A stretch of DNA of 64,000 nucleotides, from positions 666,001-730,000 of the forward strand of contig JAMPIV010000598.1 in the NCBI GenBank assembly GCA_024509875.1. The letters are read 5' to 3'. The notes beneath the pieces are model-generated. The model was not told the DNA's origin. It saw only the letters and a list, made by a program, of their open reading frames with translations, and did no database searches. Positions within the stretch are counted from its first letter, which is position 1; each line of letters starts with the position of its first letter. This DNA comes from Oreohelix idahoensis (lineage: Eukaryota; Mollusca; Gastropoda; Stylommatophora; Oreohelicidae). The translations under genes were made by a program, and so were the position numbers. Below, one piece after another: positions 22,040 to 33,434 of the stretch.

Positions 22040-25000
22040 TTATTTCTGGGGTTTACGGTGATTCTCATCACACGGATGGCGGCTTAAAAAATCCGCTCCC
22101 AAATTTGTTTTTCCAGATATATACTCAATGCTAAAATTATATGGAGCCAAAAGTAAGGACCATCGGAGTAACCTAGAGTTCTCATGCCTAGCCTGTGCTA
22201 GAAACGATAAAGGTTTGTGATCCGTTTGCAACTTAAATGCCTTCCCATACAGATAAATATTGAATTTCTTTATTGCCCATATTACTGCAAGACATTCTTT
22301 TTCGCTAGTTGAGTAGTTGATTTCAGCTTTATTCAACTTTCTGCTAGCATATGCCACTGGGCTTAATTCCCCATCCAATGCATCTGATTTCTGTAGTAGA
22401 GTTGCACCTAACCCAATATTACTGGCATCCGTCCTTACTATGAATTCTTGACTTAAGTCAGGTAATTTCAAAATAGGTTTACTTGTGAGCTTTTCCTTCA
22501 ATTCTTGGTAAGCCATTTCACATTGTGGTGTCCATGTAATGCGATCTGGATGTCCTTTACGTGTCAAATCAGTTAACGGTGCACATATGGAATTAAAGTT
22601 TTTGATATACTTCTGGTAGAAACCACATAATGAGACAAAGGATCTCACGTCCTTCTTGGTTTGTGGTCTCGGGGCTTTCTTTAGTTTCTCTAAATTCTTT
22701 GGGTCAGGGTTCATGTTTCCCTTATAAACTGTGTGTCCCAAAAATTCCAATTCTTTACATCCAACGCAACATTTGGTTGGTCGGGCTGTTAAATTTGCCT
22801 CCCTAAGTCGATTAAACAGCATGTTCAGAGAGTCAATGTGTTCCTCAAATGTTTCTGTTGCTATAAGGATATCATCCATAAAATTTGTTATACATGGATT
22901 ATTCAGAGGGTCCAATAATTTTCTCATCATTCTAGAGAAGACACTAGGCGCATTCTTCAATCCAAATGGCAATCTATTAAACTCATAGTGTCCTTCTGAG
23001 GTACTAAAAGCTAGGTATGGTCTAACCTCAGGCTTTACTGGAATCTGATAGTATCCTTTACTCAGATCCACTTTTGAGAAATATTTAGCTTTATTTAGTC
23101 TGGCAAACAGCTGATTTGTATCCGGCAATGGATCCACCTGTCCTTCTGTAATAGCATTCAGTCTCCTGTAATCTATACAGAGTCTATGTTCTCCAGAGGG
23201 CTTCCTTAAGAGTACAACACCGGAACTATACGAAGATTCACTGTGCGAAATAATTCCTTCCTTCAACAGATAGTCTATCTCTTCCTTCAAAGCTTTCTCC
23301 TTAGCAAACGGAATCGAATATGGTTTCATACAGACAGGTGTGGGGTCTATCAGTTTCATATCATATTCCAATAGGTTTGTATGCCCTGGTCGGTCTGTTA
23401 ACACCTCTGCATGATTATTTAGAACCTGTTGCACTCTCTCTTTCTGAGTTTTCGTTAAATGTGTACTGATTTTCACCTGTGCTGCTGTCTCACAGGGGTG
23501 TAATGGATATTCAAATGATGAAAGTGGTTCCTTTTTCATCTCCATGGCGATGGACAAGGTCAACAAGTGTGTCTCTTCCTGATGTTCTCTTTCCAAATAT
23601 TTCTTCAGGAGATTCACATGATAGATTTTTTCTTTCCCCTTCTTATCTATCTTATAATTTGTTCTAGACACCTTCTCTAGAACTGTATATGGACCTTGCC
23701 ATCCAATTTGTAACTTATTCTGACTCCCGGGCAAAAGAAGCAGTACCTTCTCTCCCACAGCCAAATCTCTGTCTTTCGCCTTCCTGTTATAATAGGCAGC
23801 ATGTTTCTTCCTGGCTTGTTTCAAATTTTCATTGGCAAGTTTCCAGCCAGTTTTTAAACGAGTGGTCAGCTCATTCACATATTGGTATGAAGATGTAATG
23901 TTTTCCTCTGCCTTTTCATCAGTCCACGTTCTTAACAAAGCTTCGAGTGGACCTTTTATTGGCCTTCCAAACAATAATGTTGCCGGGGCCATACCGGTTG
24001 AACTATGGGGTACCTCCCGATAAGCAAAGAGGGCGGCGTGCAGGTACTGGTCCCATGTATCTGGTTTTTCGTGTGCCAACTTTCTCAGGATCGACATCAA
24101 CGTGCCGTTAAATCTTTCCACTTGGCCGTTCCCTTGGGGATGATACACACTACAATGGAAGTGTTTGGCCTGGAAGATCCTGAAAACTTCTTCAGTTAGT
24201 TTCCCCTTGAACTGAGAGCCATTATCAGTCAAGATTTGATTGGGAAAGCCTAACCTTGTGAAAATTGTGAGCAATGCCTCTGCCACATGTTTAGAATCAA
24301 TCGATGACAGGGCTACTGCCTCTCCCCACATAGAACAAGTGTCCACCAGAGTCAGAATGTAGCTGTTCCTTCTCTTGGTTCGGGTGAGAGGTCCCACAAG
24401 ATCCACGGCAACTCTCTCAAAGGGTGTTCCCACTATGGGCATTTCCCCCAGAGTTGCTGGTGCAGTCCAATGTTTAGGTGCTACTCGTTGGCACTCTGGA
24501 CAGGATTTTACATATCGTTTGATATCTTCAGTTATTCCTGGCCAGAAATAGTGACAAGCTATTCGCTGTCCTGTTGCGCTGATTCCCATATGACCACTGA
24601 AGGGAATCGCATGCCCTAGTTCCAACACTTTAGTCCTATATGAAGTGGGAAGGACCAGCTGTCCGTGACCATTGGATTCAGATCCAGCCTTCCTATATAT
24701 CAGTTTGTTCTTCATATAAAACTCTCCCTTGCCTGGAGGTGTATGAGATTTGGGCAACTTCTTGAAACATGGCTTGAGTGTTTTGTCCTCAGCCTGTGCC
24801 TTCCTCATCTCATCTGGGTGAGTATTTATTGGATTATCCTCCTCCTTTTTAGACTGTGATCTGGTCTGCACTGTTGCCAATATCACAGGTCTCTTGGGAT
24901 TCCCCAAGAAGACATATCTACACCCCAATGTCAGAGGGTAGATTGGCTCATTTATCACTGCTGCTTTTATGATTCCTTCCACATATCGCGTTTTCACTTT

Positions 25001-26473
25001 TATTCGGGCGACGGGAAGTGTCATGGTAGCTACATCCTTGGTTGCAGTTTGAATCTCCACTGTTTCTGTGGTGTATTGATCGGCCTGCACCAGGTGAGAA
25101 CTCACAACGGAATCGTAATCTAAACCGGTATCATATAAACACCTTATAGTGACACCATTACAGATGACATCTTCACACACTGGGGGGTGGTATGGTTCCT
25201 GTAGTTCTTCAGGTTTGACCTTCTTTTCCTTTTTCCCCGATGTCATAGCAGCACAATGAGGAGGTTTCCTTCTACAATGGTCAGTGTCATGATTGTTCAT
25301 CTTACAATTTTTACACCACCTTTTTCCTTGGTTGAAAGATTTTCTTTCATCATATTTCCTTTCATCGAATTGTGGGGTTTTATTTTTATTTTCATACCGT
25401 GGCCTATCAAACTGGTGCTTACCTTTGTTTTGATCCCTAGGATCAAATTTATTAAAGTTCTGTGGTGCCCTAAAGTTATCCACTTGTTTCTTTTTATTAC
25501 CTGTTACCTCTGCTTGAGCTGCTTGATACCTTTCAGCAACATTTAGCAACTCACCCAGCCTCTCTGCACCTTGTTCCATGAGAAACTTTCTCAGGTCTGG
25601 AGCCATGGACTCTCTTAATTGCTCTATAAGGACCATTTCCTTAAGATCTTGGGTTTTCCCCAGAGAAGTCCATTTCTCCAAGTATGTCTCTATTCGTGCA
25701 GAGAACTGGTGATAGGTTTCACCTGACAGTAGTTTAGCATTCCTAAATTTTTTCCTATAAAATTCTGCATTCTTTTCATATCTTAACAAAAGAGCCTGCT
25801 TTAGCATGTCATAATTTTCCTGATCACTTCTGCTCATTTTTGCAAAAACTTCATAAGCTGCCCCACGAAGTCCCTGAGATAACTTTAAGCTCCACCTTTC
25901 TCTCTCTAACCCATATGTGGTAGCTAATAGTTCATACCTATTTAGATAGCTCTCTATATCATCGTCTTTCTCAACAAAATGATCTAAATGAAAATTCATA
26001 GCTGAGGTTGAGGCTCCCTGGCTAGCAGTGGCATCAGAAGCAAAGGGACTGGCACCATTTTCAGGAGCATGGCCTTGAAACTCAAACTCCCTTAGTCGTA
26101 ACTCATGTTCCCTTTGTAATCTCTTATCTTCTGCTTCCCTTTCTGCAGCTAATCTCTTTTCTTCCCTTTCTGCAGCCAATTTCTTGTCTTCTCTTTCTGC
26201 CTCCAATTTCTTAGCCTCTTTGTCAGCCTCAATCTGCAACCTCTTAGCCTCAGCCTCAAGCTGCAACCTCTTAGTCTCAGCCTCTAACTTTCTTTCGTCG
26301 GCCAACCTTTCAGATTCTAATTTTCGTTCGGCCTCTTTTTCTAATCTTCTTTCTTCCCGTTCAATAAATTTGTCACATTCAGTAGTGACATAAGCAACCA
26401 TAACTTGCCCATCTAATCCTAACTCTTTTGCAGTCTGAACAGCAGCAGATCGAAATTTGGCTAGGTCCGCCAT
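22040..26473 (-). CDS. gag-pol: A2 Gag-Pol polyprotein, 1477 aa, integrase before reverse transcriptase
   Basis: One frame encodes all retrotransposon proteins. Residues 40-125 are a charged coiled coil and 155-325 a capsid-like Gag. The CX2CX4HX4C knuckle is at 387-400 and the aspartic protease DTG at 448-450. The integrase zinc finger is H621, H628, C658, C661. The catalytic core has D691, D750 and E786 (35 residues between the last two) and the GPY motif is near 927. Reverse transcriptase follows, with D1136 and FMDD 1198-1201. RNase H has D1349, a Glu near 1391 and D1418. No envelope gene is present. The start is the first ATG after the primer-binding site and is conserved in A1, A3 and B. 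Gag and Pol are fused without a frameshift or stop. The domain order identifies a Gmr1-like Ty3/gypsy element; function as a working copy is inferred from intactness. Confidence 0.96.
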   Translation of the reverse strand: MADLAKFRSAAVQTAKELGLDGQVMVAYVTTECDKFIEREERRLEKEAERKLESERLADERKLEAETKRLQLEAEAKRLQIEADKEAKKLEAEREDKKLAAEREEKRLAAEREAEDKRLQREHELRLREFEFQGHAPENGASPFASDATASQGASTSAMNFHLDHFVEKDDDIESYLNRYELLATTYGLERERWSLKLSQGLRGAAYEVFAKMSRSDQENYDMLKQALLLRYEKNAEFYRKKFRNAKLLSGETYHQFSARIETYLEKWTSLGKTQDLKEMVLIEQLRESMAPDLRKFLMEQGAERLGELLNVAERYQAAQAEVTGNKKKQVDNFRAPQNFNKFDPRDQNKGKHQFDRPRYENKNKTPQFDERKYDERKSFNQGKRWCKNCKMNNHDTDHCRRKPPHCAAMTSGKKEKKVKPEELQEPYHPPVCEDVICNGVTIRCLYDTGLDYDSVVSSHLVQADQYTTETVEIQTATKDVATMTLPVARIKVKTRYVEGIIKAAVINEPIYPLTLGCRYVFLGNPKRPVILATVQTRSQSKKEEDNPINTHPDEMRKAQAEDKTLKPCFKKLPKSHTPPGKGEFYMKNKLIYRKAGSESNGHGQLVLPTSYRTKVLELGHAIPFSGHMGISATGQRIACHYFWPGITEDIKRYVKSCPECQRVAPKHWTAPATLGEMPIVGTPFERVAVDLVGPLTRTKRRNSYILTLVDTCSMWGEAVALSSIDSKHVAEALLTIFTRLGFPNQILTDNGSQFKGKLTEEVFRIFQAKHFHCSVYHPQGNGQVERFNGTLMSILRKLAHEKPDTWDQYLHAALFAYREVPHSSTGMAPATLLFGRPIKGPLEALLRTWTDEKAEENITSSYQYVNELTTRLKTGWKLANENLKQARKKHAAYYNRKAKDRDLAVGEKVLLLLPGSQNKLQIGWQGPYTVLEKVSRTNYKIDKKGKEKIYHVNLLKKYLEREHQEETHLLTLSIAMEMKKEPLSSFEYPLHPCETAAQVKISTHLTKTQKERVQQVLNNHAEVLTDRPGHTNLLEYDMKLIDPTPVCMKPYSIPFAKEKALKEEIDYLLKEGIISHSESSYSSGVVLLRKPSGEHRLCIDYRRLNAITEGQVDPLPDTNQLFARLNKAKYFSKVDLSKGYYQIPVKPEVRPYLAFSTSEGHYEFNRLPFGLKNAPSVFSRMMRKLLDPLNNPCITNFMDDILIATETFEEHIDSLNMLFNRLREANLTARPTKCCVGCKELEFLGHTVYKGNMNPDPKNLEKLKKAPRPQTKKDVRSFVSLCGFYQKYIKNFNSICAPLTDLTRKGHPDRITWTPQCEMAYQELKEKLTSKPILKLPDLSQEFIVRTDASNIGLGATLLQKSDALDGELSPVAYASRKLNKAEINYSTSEKECLAVIWAIKKFNIYLYGKAFKLQTDHKPLSFLAQARHENSRLLRWSLLLAPYNFSIEYISGKTNLGADFLSRHPCDENHRKPQK

Positions 26474-26645
26474 TTTCTATCAGGTAAGTTTATAAAATGT
26501 CTAACTAACAATTCAATCTCTAAATATATATCTAATGGACAACACAGGCACCGAGAGCTCAACCTTATTTAATTCCACCCAAGGATACCTTTTAATTCTT
26601 ATTATTCCCTGAAGTGAATTACCCCCAATATTTTTAATAGGGAAA

Positions 26646-26673
26646 GATTCAAAATCCCGAGAGCGAGACCCCA
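26646..26673 (-). promoter_or_regulatory. A2 primer-binding site
   Basis: On the minus strand TGGGGTCTCGCTCTCGGGAT begins five bases after the 5' LTR. It is a tRNA-Pro-like complement, identical in A3 and with one change in A1. Confidence 0.6.
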
Positions 26674-26678
26674 ATATA

Positions 26679-29600
26679 TGTGGTGAAGTGGGATGTTATA
26701 AATATTTATAGGGGACTTAGTGTACTGACTGAGATCAGCTGTGAAGGTATCTATATCTAATAAGAGTAGTGTATTATAGATAACCTTACTTGCTGCCACA
26801 TATGTATACCTCAGTCAGAATTATTCTGGAATAGTGTGATGACTACGTTATATGTCTAGGGTATGTGTATGATGAAGTGTAAGTCATAACAACAACAGAC
26901 AGATAAACAATTTAATTTATTCCACCACACTTGACAACACTGTGACACTCACATACATAAAACACTCTACGAGGATATCTTAAAGGAGTCACTGATAACT
27001 TTTCAAATAACAATATGTATTCAGTGCTGTCATGAATGTATATGTGTCCTGATTCAAATACAAAGGGAACCAGGAATCACAATCAATTTTAATTACAAGT
27101 TATATGTACAGAATTTATTAATATGAATCTTGTAGTGACATATATTATTAATAGTATCCTATGTGTGTCAGTTGTGTAGTAGTAATATGAGGTAATACTG
27201 GTTTTGTTTTGTTCAAGCTCTGTTGGTATTTGTCATCATGACTTCAATAGTTTGTTTCTATTGGAACTAGTATTGGAGATGTTCTCAGTTCCTGGTATTA
27301 AAACAATTAAATTCCCCTCTTAATTTTATTTTACAATGTCATTTTAAGATGGGGTACATAATGTTGAGCTCCATGGCCACACTCTCTTATCTTGCGTGAT
27401 GACTGCAGTAAAAGACTCCTCTGCTCGATTACTTTAATGAGTTCTGGAGCCACCCCTGGTTGCTATATGGACCAAGGAGTATGCTGTCCACCTCTGGCTT
27501 CAGCAAAGCTCTGACCAGGTGCTGCTCAATAACTTTAAGACCACGGTCCCTGAAACAAGAAGGATGTACCTTCTACTTTAGAACTAATTTATACTCTATT
27601 TCTACACTGAGCACAATACATCACAAACATTGAGTTCAGAGCGTTAGGCCAACTGTCAGCTTCATCTGAAATACTTTATACCAGTATTTCCCTCCCTAAT
27701 GGTTACTACGCCTCTGCAATTCCAGCATTATTTCTTTCTAGTCAATAATCTAGGTGTCAGTGTACTGTTTGGCCATTCCATGCAGTTTTACTTTCCTCCG
27801 ACACCTTCTGTTCAGGCTGGAGCACTATAGGCTTTACATCATGTTCGCTACTGAACTACACATATATACAGACATAAATTATCAATTTACATTCAATTTT
27901 CATTAAAAGATATTGAATATTTCAAGCTTACCACAATTCATGGAAATAATAAACAGTTTCGTTGACTGGCAATGAATATAGCACAACTCCGATCTGCCGA
28001 TGTCCCAGGCTTTATTTTATAAAAAATATACACTGGTGCTCAACGCACTGCTTCTTAGTAGGTTTATTACAAGATGTGGCAATGAACAGACGCTCTGAAT
28101 TGAGTATATTCGCAGCTCTACCCAATCAAACCATGTCTACACATCTTTTCAAAAAAGTACTCCTTTTCACGTTTCCCCTGACAACACAAGATAGTATTTA
28201 TAGCCCGACCAATCGTGTTTAGTCTTACATTTGTTGCGCTCCAATCAAATAGGAGTTAACATGGTAGGCTATTTCCGTAACGTAATGTTTTTTCAAACAC
28301 GTTATAAAAAAATTTTATGAGCAGAAATGATTTCATGCTGTCAGGCACCCCCACTATTTTATTTTGGCCATAACTTGGTAATTCCTAGACTATGTGCGTA
28401 ACGTTTTACATATTCTTTGTCAGCAAACCCTAAGGAACCCAATTATATAAGTTTAAGGGAGCTAGGTGGCTGCGTTCAAAATATGTATTTTCTGTTACCT
28501 CGTGTTCGCTTCTATCCCCATGTGGTGTCTGGGTACTGTCATGTTTTCAAACGAAAGTCAGTATAATGTCACGATTCCCAATAAGCGTTTTTCAGGATTT
28601 TAAAACCTAACTCTGGTATGGATATGGTTTTTATCACTGACGATTTGAAAAAAAGTTAGTGCATGTGGCCTTACACGCGTGATGGCAGCAATTGTGTATC
28701 GCGCGACGCGTGTTTAGTGTTGCATGTGTCCTTGCTTTCTGCCTCTCCCTTCTCTCTATCCTTTAGTCCATCTGTCTTTTAGTTACGCCGTGTATGGAAT
28801 GAATGAAATATTAAATCTAGGTCATTGATCAGCCTGCGTATTGATGCGTGATGCCATATGATGATGGATGGTATCCGCATGTCTGGTTTTGTGTGGTGTG
28901 CAGATGTGTTCAGTCAAAACAATGTTCATACAAAAATAACAGGGCAATCCACATAGGACGTCAGTAAACTCACGACGTATAAAGTCAATGATTCTTGTAA
29001 CAGCCGTTGACGTTTTTCTTCATTATTTATTGTGGACGCCACAGTGACAAAATGGTTACGCGAATATGTAGGCACATCAAACAGTCATTATCACAGCAAC
29101 ATTCAATACAGCAATAGACGGTAGACAGCATTACAATGATGAGTCAGATGCATGTTATATTTCATAGTGCTGTAAATGTAGTCAGGTGAAAAACTCCATC
29201 CTTTTCTATAACAGCCAGGAGATAACCAGATGTATGAGATCAGTTCACTCTCCTTAGTCTGACTTCAGCAAGACAGACACGTCTGCCGAAGTATAAATAA
29301 TGTCCTCAAAAATATCCTCTAGATAATAAAGGTTTTCCAAACCTAGTTCATTTAACAAAGTAGCAAGTAATGGTCCTTGGTACATGCATCAACCGATGCA
29401 GTACAATGCAGCGACATGTGAGCTGGGAAAAAACATCTCGTGACGACGACTTTCGAAGACAGGCTATGAATCGAAATCGCTCACGACCCAAAATCGATAG
29501 AGTTAATGAAAAAAGTCAATTTACCTTGTTTTCAGAAAAAACACAGAAATATCACGCCTCCCGGCATGTGCAAATACACTAGAGGTATTATCCCGAATAA

Positions 29601-30176
29601 ACGAAATATCCATAAGAGGACTACACATCCCTGACAGAACAAAAAATAGCGGAGATCCCCTCTTCAACGAGGCATCTCTTTCGCCATTCCAAATCGCTCA
29701 CTCCACTAGTGGTGGGCGGAAACCGATCGACCAAAAAGCAAGACAAGTCATGCGCAGTCCAGCGCAAAATGACCACCGCTCAAAACTTAACTGCATTCGA
29801 TACCAACGCGAGAAGACAAATGCTTACCGAGAAAAGTGACTATAAATTTCAAGCAGTTGTTGCCCTTGCGTTATAAAATAGATATTGTAAAAAACGATGT
29901 TGCGAGAATTTATCACGCAACACGTATCTCAAGGTTTTTCCAAGAAATACAGTACACGTTTCATTGACGAAAGCATGTAATAATACAGTAGGCTTTTACT
30001 ATCAACGTGAAAGCGTTACAATTTGCAGACGAATGAGAACACAAGGGGGATTTTGCGTACAGTCATTGTGACAGCACTGTTTCTTTTACCATTTCTCTTT
30101 TCTTTTATTAAATTTATTTGTTAGGCTTTACATTTACCTTTTAATTTATATATGTGGATTAGAATATTCCACGACA
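26679..30176 (-). repeat. A2 5' LTR, interrupted by solo LTR D
   Basis: Matches 19565-21972 on both sides of a 1081-bp insertion at 28842-29922. It ends next to the right-hand GATAC duplication. Confidence 0.94.
28842..29922 (-). mobile_element. solo LTR D, inserted in A2 5' LTR
   Basis: 1081 bp bounded by TG and CA, with perfect 5-bp duplications CGTAT (28837-28841 and 29923-29927), exactly interrupting LTR sequence that is continuous at 21700-21730. The ends form a short inverted repeat (TGATGCGTGAT and ATCACGCAACA). Read on the minus strand it begins TGTTGCGTGA, like the C LTR (TGTTGCGTGC), so it may be a distant relative. No internal region is left, as expected after LTR-LTR recombination. 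The orientation is inferred from that similarity. Confidence 0.8.
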
Positions 30177-30235
30177 GATACACACGGATTAGATACCATG
30201 TATATACACACAAAACAACACAAACGTTGTAATTG

Positions 30236-30610
30236 GTCATCTTCTTCTTTGATCCTTAGCCGCCGACTGTCAAAGCAGTCAGTGGCCATCACACTTGGTG
30301 GCGTCATGTAGGGCAGCAACAAACTGCTTCCACTTCGTTCGGTCGGCGGCCATTCTTCGTACAGTGCCCCAGCTCTGGTTCATTCTTTGCATCTCGGCCT
30401 CCACAGTTCTCCGCCAAGTTGTTTTTGATCGGCCTCTCTTTCGCTTTCCTTCGGGGGTCCAGAGCATAGCTGTTATTATGATGGCATCGGGGTCTCTTCT
30501 GAGGACGTCGTGGCCAACCCAACTCCTGCGTCTGCCAGCTATGATGGTGTGCATGTCCTCTTGGTTACTCCGAGTAAGTAGTTCTTGGTTAGTGATAGTA
30601 AGAATTGGTC
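30236..30610 (-). pseudogene. LINE 3'-end fragment, copy 2
   Basis: The minus strand encodes a 91-codon C-terminal piece with RRRSWVGHDVLRRDP, KRGRSKTTWRRTVEAEM and SWGTVRRMAADRTKWKQFV, the usual end of several LINE ORF2 proteins. It finishes in an AAGAAGATGA tail. It is the best-preserved of the three copies of this family here. Confidence 0.75.
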
Positions 30611-30849
30611 ATACAAACACATAAAACAACATCATGCTGCTGTAATTGTACATAAAAAATACAAACACGCTGTAAGTGCACCGTCTGTGAGACGTCCTGC
30701 TGTTCATATGTCATCAGCTGCATGATGTGTTGAGTGCGTCTGTATTGTTCATTTTCATTCATTATTGCTATTTTAGGAAATCAAGGTTTTTTTTTTATAT
30801 TTTATTTCGTGGGAAACAATGTAGGGTTATTATTTTCCTTTTCGCTTTA
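30611..30849. other. no recognisable feature
   Basis: Short AT-rich stretch with ACACAT-like words and a T-run at 30787-30796. Confidence 0.35.
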
Positions 30850-30935
30850 TGTGGAGCACAGGACCACGACTGCATCTCGTCACGTGCAAGAAGCCTGCGC
30901 CAATCATTCTCCTGCTCTTGTGGTGGTAATTTTTA
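30850..30935. repeat. dispersed repeat R1, copy 4 (fragment)
   Basis: CACGTGCAAGAAGCCTGCGCCAATCATTC and TGCTCTTGTGGTGGTAATTT align with the first half of R1. The TACGACATG end is missing. Confidence 0.5.
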
Positions 30936-31110
30936 ACTGATTCCTAACCTCTTGAACTTCGGTTTTGATAGAAAGTGTATGGGCTTTATAATGAAAACCA
31001 CAATGTTCAAACAGCACAGATGGTATCAAAAATAGAGAGAACAACAAAAGGAGAAAATAACTTCGGGTAATCAATTTTGTGTGCGTCAATATTTCAGCAT
31101 TAACACTTTA

Positions 31111-31217
31111 TTTCCCTCCCTGGATGTCGTTATACCCGGGTTTATGTTTCTCTCCCTGGGTGTCGTTATACTCGGGTATATGTTTCTCTCCCTGGGTGTC
31201 GTTATACCCGGGTACAC
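31111..31217. repeat. approximately 35-bp tandem repeat, three units
   Basis: CTCCCTGGGTGTCGTTATAC followed by CCGGGTATATGTTT is repeated three times with a few substitutions. Confidence 0.9.
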
Positions 31218-31458
31218 GCGAATAGTTCACAGGTTTTATCGAGGACACGTGAATTATTTCGTACCAGGTCGTGTTGTCTGGTGACTGTTGTCGTAATTAC
31301 GACGTTACCAGACTAGCAGGGCGGGCTTTTTCATGTTTATATTCCTGTCTTGGTTTAACTTTGTGGAGGTGGACTTCCTTATGGAGTGCAGACAGAAAGA
31401 TTTGCCGTGTTGCTTTACGCTGTCGTTTCAGCTCCTGGCGAGTAAATTGGTGACTGTA

Positions 31459-31520
31459 GAGCAGGGGTAGGCAAGACGTCGATCGCGCCCACCAGTCGAC
31501 AGATGACATATTTTAGGTAG
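31459..31520 (+). mobile_element. possible hAT terminal fragment
   Basis: CAGGGGTAGGCAAGACGTCGAT looks like the common CAGGGGTNGGCAA end of hAT elements. The partner end and target duplication were not found, so it is probably a truncated remnant. Confidence 0.35.
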
Positions 31521-32177
31521 ACCTCATTTTATTTAAACAAAGAAAGAAAAGGCCGACTGCACCCCTTAAACAAGTCGGACGAGGTGACTAATATGAGGTT
31601 GTGTGTGTTGGGGAAGGGGACTGACAATCTCATCCTGTAAACAAATTGCTACATAAACCACTACTTCTTCAATAGTTTACACTTTGGTGTAGGCTTCCCC
31701 AAAAGTGTCATCTGTAGTGGTGGCTCAATGCTCCTTAAGGAGTGAAAAATGAGAGGCTGATGATGATGTATGGTGTTCACAAGTGTTTTTTTTTTCAGTT
31801 CGTCTAATTCTTTAATTCCATTTTTTTGTTTGTAAAAATGTAATATTTGTTGTACCGAAATTTGAGGACTTTATTCTCGCGGTGCAGTGCCAGTCATCAT
31901 CATATTAAGTCAATGTTATCCCATCTGTTGCAATATTCGTACTTAATTATTGCAGTATATGTTTGTCTGAATTTGATCTTAATGATGATTATATCTTCTC
32001 GTTTGCCGTAATGCTTTCGTTCTTTAAGACGCTTGTGCAATTATTTTATTTTCTACAGGTGAAAAGCTGTAGAAGTATCTACAATGACAGGTTTTTTGGT
32101 GGTTTTTGTTTTTGTAGACCACAGCCTCATTGAAAAAGTAGAAATAGATTTTGACATACTAAAGTGTGCTCAGTCTG
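31521..32177. other. no recognisable feature
   Basis: AT-rich, with short T runs; no supported frame or repeat boundary seen. Confidence 0.4.
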
Positions 32178-32185
32178 CTCTAGAA

Positions 32186-32362
32186 CAGTGGTTCTTAACG
32201 TGGGCCACCCCCCCCCCCCCACGGGGGCCATGCCATATTTCTAGGGGGCCACAGTAGGATGGTAAAGTACCTTTTTCCAGCTAACGGCGACTAACAGGGG
32301 GGCCAAAGAGGTAAATGGGGCTCAGAAGGGGGCCATGGGCAAAAAAGGTTTGAGAACCCGTG
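32186..32362. mobile_element. hAT-like MITE, 177 bp
   Basis: Inverted termini CAGTGGTTCTTAACGTGGG and, on the other strand, CACGGGTTCTCAAACC. They are flanked by 8-bp duplications CTCTAGAA and CTCTAGAG (32178-32185 and 32363-32370, one mismatch). The interior has a C13 run and GGGGGCCA blocks. Confidence 0.85.
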
Positions 32363-32370
32363 CTCTAGAG

Positions 32371-32867
32371 GACAATAATGAAACTGACCTGTAGTAACGC
32401 TCACAGTGCGCCATATGTGACGTGCGTGAGATCACGTTAGAAGAGCACGCGTCAATGTGCTTGTAGGTTTTTATTAATTCACATTCACTCAAATATTTAG
32501 TTTTGTTTGTTTGAATGTTTTTGGAAATTTAAAGGTATTAATCCGCTGCGTAAACTTTGTCAATCACGTGGTAGTTGTTGACATAATAAGCGCATTCGAC
32601 CTTGATATCTTGAGTCTCGCTATGGCATGTAACATTATGGTGTACAAATGGTTAATCCTTACAGTTCGTTGTTGTAATACACTTTGAGGTGAGCCAACTT
32701 TAAATAAAAATGGTTTGCCTTTTCTAAAATCTGGCTTATATACAGGATGTTCCTTAAGCACAGTCTCATAGGGATGTAAACATTTTGTCGTTATTTTTTA
32801 AATTGAATAACGTGATGCAAACTAGTTATGCACACTTACGGAGTTACGAGACGATCGAATACAGGTA
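32371..32867. other. no recognisable feature
   Basis: Unique-looking AT-rich sequence before the minisatellite. Confidence 0.4.
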
Positions 32868-33434
32868 GTGAGTTTTACTCGGACACATTTCAGTGAGTTT
32901 TATTAGGACAGATTTCAATGACTTTTATTAGGACAAATATCAGCGAGTTTTATTAGGACAAATTTCAGTGAGTTTTATTAAGACAAATTTCAATGAGTTT
33001 TATGAGGACAAATGTCAGCAAGTTTTATTAGGACAAATTTCAATGAGTTTTGTTAGGGACAAATGTCAGCGAGTTTTATTAGGACACATTTCAGTGAGTT
33101 TTATTAGTACAAATTCCTGTAAGTTTTATTAGGACAAATTTCAGTGAGTTTTTTTAGGACAAATTTCAGTGAGTTTTATTAGGACAAATGTCAGTGGGTT
33201 TTATCGGGACAAATTTCAGTGAGTTTTATTAGGACAAATTTCAATGAGTTTTATTAGGACAAATGTCTGTGAGTTTTATTAGGACAAATTTTAGTGAGTT
33301 GTACTAGAACAAATGTCAGCGAGTTTTACTAAGACAAATTTCAATGAGTTTTACTAAAACAAATTTCAGCGAATTTTACTAGTACAAATTTCAGCGAGTT
33401 TTACTAGGACACATTTCAGTGAGTTTTACTAGAA
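32868..33434. repeat. 25-bp minisatellite, about 22 units
   Basis: Tandem units of the form GAGTTTTATTAGGACAAATT plus TCAGT run for about 565 bp with scattered substitutions. The array ends where solo LTR E begins. The unit length is not a multiple of three and no long frame spans it. Confidence 0.95.

Larger units (their letters stand above)
19565..30176 (-). mobile_element. LTR retrotransposon A2 (Gmr1-like Ty3/gypsy), intact coding frame
   Basis: Minus-strand element with two LTRs, perfect 5-bp target duplications GATAC (19560-19564 and 30177-30181), a primer-binding site, a polypurine tract and a single uninterrupted 1477-codon gag-pol frame. The 5' LTR (right side) is interrupted by solo LTR D. 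By eye the LTRs differ by roughly 1 %, so the insertion is fairly recent. It is the only family A copy here with all enzymes and is the natural helper candidate for A1 and A3. Confidence 0.96.

Noticed and set aside
32868..33434. Regular 25-bp repeats as a CRISPR array
   Set aside because: Units are directly adjacent with no unique spacers, and the context is eukaryotic. It is a minisatellite.
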